A DNA stretch of 52,060 nt from Shewanella sp. SR44-3 (GTDB lineage Bacteria > Pseudomonadota > Gammaproteobacteria > Enterobacterales > Shewanellaceae): positions 1-52,060 of the forward strand of contig NZ_JACJDV010000023.1 of NCBI RefSeq assembly GCF_014163735.1, written 5' to 3'. Below, piece after piece: positions 46,109 through 52,060 of this stretch. Both the position numbers and the translations under genes were made by a program. The notes under the pieces were generated by a model that was not told the origin of the DNA, did no database searches, and saw only the letters and a program-made list of their open reading frames with translations. How positions within the stretch are numbered: position 1 is the stretch's first letter; every line of letters begins with the position of its first letter.

Positions 46109-49018
46109 TTAGAAGTTAACTTTCATACCAACAAAGGCACGACGACCAACAAGATCATATAACGCATCACTTGTGTACCCTGGTGGTAAGGTATCAAATA
46201 AATTACGTATACCACCATTCACAAACACATTGTCACTTACGCGATATGATGCAGTAATGTCGTGAGTTGTCAGTGATGGAACCCAACCAGGCTCTAAATC
46301 TTCTGGTGAACCACCGTTTGGTGATACATCGTAAGTTACGACGCGATCAATATAACGTGTGCCCCAGCTAAGTGTTAGATCATCGATACGATAATCAACA
46401 GAGAATCGTAGTTGAAGCTCTGGATCCCCTAGCTCTCCTTTCTCGTCGTTAATTTCATCTGGACGGTCTTGGAATTCAAAACGTTCAAGTTCTAATAACT
46501 GATTACCTAAAAGATTGAAGCCTAATTCACCAGGAAGATCAAAGCTAGACATATCCATTTTATAGCTAGCCTGGAACTCTAAGCCTCGAGTATAAATAGC
46601 TGAAGCATTCAAGTAGCCTGAACGGACTAAGATAATATCTTTAGTGATAGGGTCACGATCGACATCTGCACAATAAGCTGCATCAGGACTACCCGTTGCA
46701 TCAACACAGTTATCAACTATATTTTGTTCTTTCACGTACAGAATCGCATCTTCGATATCGATATCATAGTAGTCAACGGTGAAAGATAAGTTATCAACAA
46801 ACGTTGGTACCCAAACAAGGCCTAATGTCATTGATGATGATGTTTCTGACTTAAGATCTGGATTACCGCCAGATATAGAATCAACAGAAACGTTATCATT
46901 AGCTTGGAAACCTACTGGAATGCCTAATGCCGCACAGTTCGCCACGCGGTCAGGATCATCGTTAATTCTATCGGCATCACAAGGATCTCGTACATCAGCA
47001 AAACCTGGAGATTGTGGATCAAATGCTTCACCAATGTTAGGTGCGCGTACGGCTTCACCGATTGTGCCACGCAGGCTTAATTCTTCAATTGGTGAGTAGA
47101 ACATGCCTACCTTCCAAGATTCAGATTCACCAGCGTGAGAATAATCCGCTGTACGGAACGCAGCATCTAGAGTGAGCTCATGTATTAATGTCATGTCTTT
47201 AATTAAAGGCACGTTCATTTCAATAAAGTACTCGGTTACATCGTATTCGCCGTATGAGTCTGGCGATGCAGCATTTGTTAAAAATCCTGCTTTAGTAAAT
47301 TCATCAGTGATTGTTTCAGATGTTTCTTCACGGTACTCAAAACCGACAACAACATCGATTGCGCCGCCCTGAAGCTCAAAGAACTCAGAGGAGTCAGTAG
47401 CTAATGTACCGCCAATCACTTGTTGGGTAATAACATCTTCACGTGTCACATCAGCTGAAACCCAGTCTCTTGCAGCTTCTGATGAATTTCCCATACCAAA
47501 TGGGTTATAAGCAACACAATCTGAAGGGTTTACAGAGGCTTTGCTTTTATAACCCGTTGGCTGTGCACTGGCAACTTGGCTGCGACATGCAGCAAGGCCT
47601 GTAGCAGGATCAATCACTGAGTCTAATGCATCGAGAAAGTTATTAGGGATTAAGTCATTTAAGGTTTTACGTTTGTTGTCAGTTTGACCATAAACATAAA
47701 AAGTCTCATAGTTGAACATGGTTTCACTTAATGTAAAACCACCTTTAACGCCGCCTACATATCTGAACGTTTCACGCACGTTATCTGCTGAGCGGTTACC
47801 AAGTTCATCGAAGAATTTAGCTAATGTAAATGAATTTTGGCCTGCATCTAACATGGTTTGTTTTAAACCAGCGTCAAGGAAGGCATTCTCTTGAACATTG
47901 ACACTTATACCGCCAAAACGGAAAGAAGGCTGAAATTGCTGTTTAATATCAGAACGTACATATTTAACATCACTGAAGAAGTTAATGTTATCGTTGATAT
48001 CGTAATTAAACGTAGAGCCTATATTGATTTTTTCCACACCAGGAATATAGTTTTCATAATCCTCGCCATTGAAACAATATTGACAGCCATCAGGGAAATT
48101 ACCAAACGCGAAGCTATTTGATAAATCACGCTCCGTTTGTAATAAAGGCTTACCAGCGTCATCAAATACCCAACGACCAGCTGCGCCACCAAAAGCATTG
48201 GCAACACCATTAGCATGGATCATTTCAGAAGAAACATTCGGTCTTCTTAATTGATCAGGAATACCATCTTCTTCACCTTTGCTTAGAGGATTGATAACAG
48301 TTCCCCAACCGTCAAATTGACGAATGGCCTCTGACATAACTTCTTTTGTTCTGTCATAACCAGCGAAGAAAGTAACGTTACCACGACCACTAGAAAGGTC
48401 TGCACCCGCTAAAATATCAAATGAATGATCTTTAGTGCCAACACCCTCTAACGAATCAGATGCAGTAGCATTAAACTCAAACCCTTCATAATTATCTTTT
48501 AAGACAATATTGATAACACCAGATACAGCATCAGAACCATAAATAGCAGACGCGCCACCAGTAACTATATCTACGCGTTCGATTAGGCTTGAAGGAATTG
48601 TTGATAAATCTACTTGAGCAGAGCCTGCAGAACCAGCAACATGGCGTTTGCCATTAATAAGAACTAGTGTTCTATTGGCACCTAAACGACGCAAATCGGC
48701 AGAACTAACACCTGCTTCTGAGTTGCTATTGTTGTTACCAATAATTGTGTTTGTAGCACCAATTGAAGGCAGTTCAGAAAGAACACTGGCCAAATCAGAG
48801 TTACCAAACTTAGCAAGCTCTTCAGAAGAAAGACTTACAATAGGAGCTGGTTGAGTTAATTCAGCTTTTGCAATACGTGAGCCTGTTACAGCTATTTTTT
48901 CAATCTTTTCTTCTTCGTTATTTTCTTCTGCAGCATAAGCAGGTAACGCCAAAGTTGCTACAGCACCCATGGCAACAGCCAAGCGTATAGAACGTGATAA
49001 TTTTGAGTTTACAAACAT
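46109..49018 (-). CDS. TonB-dependent outer membrane receptor
   Basis: A 969-aa outer-membrane receptor for an unknown ligand. It has a signal peptide (to about ALPAYAA), an acidic stretch, a TonB box in EKIAVTGSRI and the plug domain (VLSELPSIGATN, LRRLGANRTLVLINGKRHV split as usual, YGSDAVSGVINIVLK). The barrel ends in Phe (FVGMKVNF). The long, Asn/Asp/Glu-rich loops with paired cysteines and the overall form resemble the large receptors of Alteromonadales often linked to peptide or carbohydrate uptake. AGGGAG precedes the ATG. The neighbouring genes give no hint of substrate. Confidence 0.93.
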   Translation of the reverse strand: MFVNSKLSRSIRLAVAMGAVATLALPAYAAEENNEEEKIEKIAVTGSRIAKAELTQPAPIVSLSSEELAKFGNSDLASVLSELPSIGATNTIIGNNNSNSEAGVSSADLRRLGANRTLVLINGKRHVAGSAGSAQVDLSTIPSSLIERVDIVTGGASAIYGSDAVSGVINIVLKDNYEGFEFNATASDSLEGVGTKDHSFDILAGADLSSGRGNVTFFAGYDRTKEVMSEAIRQFDGWGTVINPLSKGEEDGIPDQLRRPNVSSEMIHANGVANAFGGAAGRWVFDDAGKPLLQTERDLSNSFAFGNFPDGCQYCFNGEDYENYIPGVEKINIGSTFNYDINDNINFFSDVKYVRSDIKQQFQPSFRFGGISVNVQENAFLDAGLKQTMLDAGQNSFTLAKFFDELGNRSADNVRETFRYVGGVKGGFTLSETMFNYETFYVYGQTDNKRKTLNDLIPNNFLDALDSVIDPATGLAACRSQVASAQPTGYKSKASVNPSDCVAYNPFGMGNSSEAARDWVSADVTREDVITQQVIGGTLATDSSEFFELQGGAIDVVVGFEYREETSETITDEFTKAGFLTNAASPDSYGEYDVTEYFIEMNVPLIKDMTLIHELTLDAAFRTADYSHAGESESWKVGMFYSPIEELSLRGTIGEAVRAPNIGEAFDPQSPGFADVRDPCDADRINDDPDRVANCAALGIPVGFQANDNVSVDSISGGNPDLKSETSSSMTLGLVWVPTFVDNLSFTVDYYDIDIEDAILYVKEQNIVDNCVDATGSPDAAYCADVDRDPITKDIILVRSGYLNASAIYTRGLEFQASYKMDMSSFDLPGELGFNLLGNQLLELERFEFQDRPDEINDEKGELGDPELQLRFSVDYRIDDLTLSWGTRYIDRVVTYDVSPNGGSPEDLEPGWVPSLTTHDITASYRVSDNVFVNGGIRNLFDTLPPGYTSDALYDLVGRRAFVGMKVNF

Positions 49019-49056
49019 GAATTTCTCCCTAAGTTATTCATATTATTATTGAATTA

Positions 49057-49113
49057 TTCACTGTTTTTTATGGTGTAAATTTTTTATATATAAAGGTTAT
49101 ATAAAACAGTGAA
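49057..49113. promoter_or_regulatory. 11-bp inverted repeat upstream of the TonB-dependent receptor
   Basis: TTCACTGTTTT (49057-49067) and its exact complement (49103-49113), 35 nt apart, in an AT-rich stretch that should include the receptor promoter. It could be a pair of operator half-sites or a transcript structure. The rest of 49019-49317 is AT-rich with no recognised gene. Confidence 0.5.
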
Positions 49114-49317
49114 TTTCATTTTTGATTTAAACATTAAAAAACCATCGTTGCAACAATTAACAAACAAAATCGATGTGTTATACAATTAGTTTGTACGATA
49201 AATATTACGTGGATACTAAATATGTTAAATCTAGGTTGGTTTTTGAACAAGGCAAGCCGCCAAAGGATAAAATAATGAGCCGTGATGGGATTTTTGGAAG
49301 TATATCTAACAAAACGA

Positions 49318-50307
49318 CTATGGCGTCAACAGCTTATTTTCACCTGTATTCTTATCCCACATGACGCCATCTCTTAGCATCGAATTGAGGATGACGACCA
49401 TCTTTCGCACGCATGCAATAATAGCCACTTTCTTGGGCTTTCCTAGTCCAAGTAGTCGCTGATATGTGGCTTTAAACACTGGGTTACACTGCATAGCCGA
49501 CATCATTGCCATATAGAGTACAGTGCGTACTTGTGCTCGTCCGCCTTGGATGACCCGCTTGCCTTTGTAGGCGCCACTTTCTTTGGTCATGGGGGCAACC
49601 CCGATGAGGGAAGCTGCTTGTTTATTGGTGATATAGCCTAGCTCTGGCACATTACTGATAATTGATGCGGCTGCTATTTTTCCTATCCCTGGCATGCTCT
49701 GCAATATGATGTTTTTGCTTTGATACTCGGTACATTCTTCAATTAATTTTTGTATTTTCAACTCGATTTTTGTTATCTGGTTCTTTAGCGCTGTAAGAAT
49801 GGGTTTAATGGTAGAAAGGAGTGTTTGAGATAAGATTTGATGGCGATTTTTTTCCATGGTTTGCATGGTTTGCATGGTTTGCATGGTGAGAAGTTGATTC
49901 CTTCGAGTAACTAAATCACTCATTAATCTTATTTTTTCAGGTTTTAACTCCGTCAGTTTAGGCTTGATGGCTTCGGCATAGTGAGCGATAAGTTCGGCAT
50001 CTAATCGGTCATTTTTGGCGCGTCGACCAATAGCGCCTGCAAATCGTTTAACGTGCATAGGGTTAGCGATAACAAAGGGGAGCTTTGCTTCTGAGCAGGC
50101 TAGAATGAATGGCATTTCCAGTCGACCAGTCGCTTCAACAACAATGCACTGAGGCTTGTGAATTTTTATCTTATTGATGGCATCTCTAATCCCTTTTTCG
50201 TCATTAGCAACAGTGAAAAAGATATCAAGGGGGCGGATAAAGATATCAAGTTGTGATTTACCAATATCAACTCCGACATTGATGTTTTGCATGTGATGGC
50301 TATTCAT
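49318..50307 (-). CDS. IS110-family DEDD transposase
   Basis: A 329-aa RuvC-like recombinase: Asp in VGVDIGKSQLD, Glu in VVEATGR, Asp-Asp in RRAKNDRLDAELIA form the DEDD set, and the C-terminal Tnp_20 domain has SMPGIGKIAAASI, ASLIGVAPM and SGAYKGKRVIQGGRAQVR with the likely nucleophilic Ser. Family length and motif order are intact, so the element may be active. A TMQTMQTMQTM stretch near residues 140-150 comes from a 9-bp tandem DNA repeat. Confidence 0.95.
   Translation of the reverse strand: MNSHHMQNINVGVDIGKSQLDIFIRPLDIFFTVANDEKGIRDAINKIKIHKPQCIVVEATGRLEMPFILACSEAKLPFVIANPMHVKRFAGAIGRRAKNDRLDAELIAHYAEAIKPKLTELKPEKIRLMSDLVTRRNQLLTMQTMQTMQTMEKNRHQILSQTLLSTIKPILTALKNQITKIELKIQKLIEECTEYQSKNIILQSMPGIGKIAAASIISNVPELGYITNKQAASLIGVAPMTKESGAYKGKRVIQGGRAQVRTVLYMAMMSAMQCNPVFKATYQRLLGLGKPKKVAIIACVRKMVVILNSMLRDGVMWDKNTGENKLLTP
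49855..49887 (-). repeat. 9-bp tandem repeat within the IS110 transposase
   Basis: CATGGTTTG repeated about 3.7 times (49855-49887), encoding repeated TMQ in a coiled region between the catalytic and Tnp_20 domains. It keeps frame. Confidence 0.9.
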
Positions 50308-50335
50308 AATAAGCGTTCTCTTTATTGCGAAATAC

Positions 50336-50550
50336 GGGTTCTAGACCCAGTCGACTATTCGAGTTTAATGCTTGGAGTTCTACATGATGCTCACGTTTGT
50401 TATCGGTCTCTCAATAGAGGAGCCATAAGGATATCGAGCTATCATATAGAAGGCTTAAGTTGCGACAAAAGCTTGGGACTCACTTTACCCAAATTACTTA
50501 GTTATTATCCATACAATAAGGATAGGCCGCGCGAAGCCGCGTCCTTATCC
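50336..50550 (-). ncRNA. Candidate IS110 bridge RNA (structured 5' non-coding region)
   Basis: Directly upstream of the transposase, on its strand, lie four potential hairpins in series: 50520-50550 (11-bp interrupted stem with CGCG core), 50473-50492 (TTGGG/CCCAA), 50421-50455 (AGCC/GGCT with an inner GATA/TATC) and 50336-50348 (GGGT/ACCC). IS110-group elements are known to encode a bridge RNA in this position with a 5' stem-loop and two internal guide loops. Structure is seen by eye; identity is inferred. Limits are approximate. Confidence 0.45.
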
Positions 50551-50786
50551 CAAGTGTTGAACAAGCCCGAACACGTGTGATGTTACTCTTTATTATGTAA
50601 ATAACAGTTCGAGAATACGATCTGTTTGGTGTGATGTTACATCGTCTACTTTTCGGTAATCAGCAGCTCCCCTTAGCGCCTTTGGTGATTATTTATATGA
50701 TTTGATTTAAATCTATTAATTTCAGTGCTTTAAGTAAAATCTCATCAGTATCAGTTAAGCCACTCTCCTCATTAACATGTTCAGAG
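50551..50786. other. Spacer between IS110 and IS91-type elements
   Basis: No gene seen. It contains a 12-bp direct repeat GTGTGATGTTAC (50575-50586 and 50629-50640) and a GTTC near 50779, four-base sequences of which type IS91 elements can use as targets. Element boundaries cannot be fixed here. Confidence 0.4.
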
Positions 50787-51878
50787 CTAGGTTAAGGGCA
50801 TAAAGTTTGTCGTTCGCTTTACTACGCCCATAAAACGCATGGGCTGTTGGCAACAAGGACATCGGCGGGTCGCTAATCTGCGTTTTACCTCGGCTATGAT
50901 TGGGCTTTCTGTTACTTGAAACTGCGCACCTGCAACCGCGAGCATCAGCTGTATCTGTAACCTAAGTTTTTTGGCGTTGCCTCTGAGCAAACCATAGTCC
51001 CTGACTCGGCGTAATCCCTTGGGTAAAACATGCTGCAGCACTAACCACAGAAATTGAACCGTGGGTAGCGTTCGCACTTCTGTGCTTTGGGTTTGACTGT
51101 CCTCATACTCAAAACAGACCTGTCCATCAATATCACTAACAATGTTTTCGTCAGGCAGTACGCCGCGATACAGATAGCGTGACAAATATTGTAGTGCAGG
51201 CAAGCCTTTACCCACATGGCGGCAGTCAACTACCCATTTTTTGGGGAGTGAAGCGGGCAGTATGATAGCGGGATGTTGTGCCAGATTTTCAAGCAAACGT
51301 GCGCGCCAAACTTTGGCTAAGTTGAAGGCATTAAACAGGTATTTCCCTTTATTCTTTTGCCAGTGTTTTTTGTGCTTGTTGAAGCTTCCAGCGGGAAGGA
51401 TGAAGTGGATATGTGGGTGCAAGTCACGCCGTCGGCTGTGAGTATGCAGCACGCCGGTAAAACCGATGTCACCAGCGAGTTTCTTCGAGTTTTTAGCAAA
51501 GTCTTTCAGTACACTGGCCGTCACAGTGAACATGGCTTGATAAAGCCGCTCAGGTTGATATTTAGCAACCACTCGCACCTCAAACGGCAGGGTAAAGGTC
51601 ACCATAAAGTAGTCGACGGGCAGTAACTTAGCCTGTTGTTTAGCCAGCCAATCTTGGGTGGTGTGGTGCTGACACTGTGGACAACTGCGATGACCGCATG
51701 ACAGCGGAAAGTCGGCCGAATGAGTGCAACCCTGACACGCCCAGTGGCTGGTGCTTTGGCTATTGCTGCGGCAACTTAGCATGGCATGAATGGCTTGGCG
51801 CATGGTTGTGGTGATACGCCCTTGATAGCGTTCATTAAACTCATCAAGATGGTCGCGTAAAATATCGATGAACCTCAT
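50787..51878 (-). CDS. IS91-family HUH transposase
   Basis: A 363-aa rolling-circle (HUH) transposase. An N-terminal zinc finger ([22 protein letters not shown], described as CxxC, C, CPQC) is near residues 49-71, the HUH motif is in LHPHIHFIL near 155, and tyrosines in YLSRYLYRG near 235 include the catalytic one(s). The C-terminus has a second CPCC finger. The ATG overlaps the stop of the upstream tyrosine recombinase (ATGA), so the two are expressed together. Confidence 0.93.
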   Translation of the reverse strand: MRFIDILRDHLDEFNERYQGRITTTMRQAIHAMLSCRSNSQSTSHWACQGCTHSADFPLSCGHRSCPQCQHHTTQDWLAKQQAKLLPVDYFMVTFTLPFEVRVVAKYQPERLYQAMFTVTASVLKDFAKNSKKLAGDIGFTGVLHTHSRRRDLHPHIHFILPAGSFNKHKKHWQKNKGKYLFNAFNLAKVWRARLLENLAQHPAIILPASLPKKWVVDCRHVGKGLPALQYLSRYLYRGVLPDENIVSDIDGQVCFEYEDSQTQSTEVRTLPTVQFLWLVLQHVLPKGLRRVRDYGLLRGNAKKLRLQIQLMLAVAGAQFQVTESPIIAEVKRRLATRRCPCCQQPMRFMGVVKRTTNFMPLT

Positions 51879-52060
51879 AAGTCACACTCCCATTTCAACA
51901 CCAGATTATTCGTCAGTTGGTTAATCGATTCGACGGTGTTCTTGCGAGTGATGGTGGTGAGCCGGGTGTAACGGGCGGTGGTGTTGAGGCTATTGTGGCC
52001 GAGTAACTGCTGCACTGAGCGTAAATCTAACCCTTGCTCAAGCAGATGAGTGGCATAGCT
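51875..52060 (-). CDS. Tyrosine recombinase, C-terminal part (cut by window edge)
   Basis: The last 61 codons of a tyrosine recombinase: [20 protein letters not shown], then [13 protein letters not shown] with the LGH histidine and catalytic Tyr. The rest is beyond the window. Its stop overlaps the IS91 transposase start by four bases. IS91-like elements with a linked integrase are known in Shewanella and relatives. Confidence 0.88.
   Translation of the reverse strand, partial: SYATHLLEQGLDLRSVQQLLGHNSLNTTARYTRLTTITRKNTVESINQLTNNLVLKWECDL

Larger units (their letters stand above)
49318..50550 (-). mobile_element. IS110-family insertion sequence (approximate limits)
   Basis: Contains an IS110-type transposase and its structured 5' non-coding region. 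The outer ends cannot be fixed from one copy, since this family has no regular terminal inverted repeats. A 9-bp inverted repeat (ATGGCGTCA at 49320-49328 with 49362-49370) lies at the 3' end of the transposase gene. Confidence 0.75.

Noticed and set aside
49173..49364. 63-codon open frame between the TonB-dependent receptor and IS110
   Set aside because: It runs into the end of the transposase on the opposite strand and has no ribosome site.

Overview
The window looks like chromosomal DNA of a Shewanella-type marine gammaproteobacterium. The evidence is gene order: bkdA1-bkdA2-bkdB-nadA beside two GAPDH genes with a DUF2989 lipoprotein between them, a Gly-Cys-Leu tRNA cluster, metG divergent from mrp followed by udk, and pabC-mltG-tmk-holB-pilZ-tatD. 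A complete nitric oxide reductase cluster (norCBDQEF) is present. Most Shewanella lack this cluster, so a denitrifying species such as S. denitrificans is an inference, not something I could check. Codon use and moderate GC look even across the core genes. The right end (about 49.3-52.06 kb) is mobile DNA.

Layout. 1-470: tandem tRNA-Asn genes on the minus strand behind a strong promoter with a GC-rich discriminator. 0.6-5.2 kb: a zinc-finger hypothetical, a LysR regulator and the glycyl-radical pair yjjI/yjjW. 5.5-10 kb: mltD, rsmF and a fused SpmA-SpmB membrane protein. 10.2-13.6 kb: the divergent purine-nucleoside pair punC/punR and an unrecognised gene. 13.8-20.1 kb: the nor cluster, preceded by a near-consensus sigma-54 promoter and three GT-N7-AC elements of the type bound by NorR. 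20.2-22.8 kb: a sulfotransferase-like gene, msrA and astE. 23-28 kb: the branched-chain ketoacid dehydrogenase operon and nadA. 28.1-31.9 kb: two divergent GAPDH genes around a DUF2989 lipoprotein. 32-32.6 kb: tRNA-Gly, -Cys and -Leu preceded by degenerate tRNA-Gly copies. 32.7-36 kb: small exported proteins and lipoproteins and a VOC protein. 36.4-46 kb: metG, mrp, udk and the pabC-mltG-tmk-holB-pilZ-tatD operon. 46.1-49 kb: a large TonB-dependent receptor. 49.3-52.06 kb: an IS110-family element with a structured upstream non-coding region, then an IS91-family transposase coupled to the C-terminal part of a tyrosine recombinase cut by the window edge.

How the genes fit together. norC and norB encode the NO reductase proper. 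norD and norQ are the assembly and activation pair, and norE and norF are accessory membrane subunits, so the set is functionally complete. The sigma-54 promoter and upstream elements suggest that NO is sensed through an enhancer-binding protein encoded elsewhere. bkd feeds branched-chain amino acid carbon into acyl-CoA, astE completes arginine catabolism, and the two GAPDHs may divide glycolytic and gluconeogenic flux. The best leads for a second look are the norCB control region, the candidate bridge RNA of the IS110 element, the degenerate tRNA-Gly array, the five-residue periodic N-terminus of MltG and a small ORF translationally coupled to pabC. I saw no CRISPR array, defence island or prophage.
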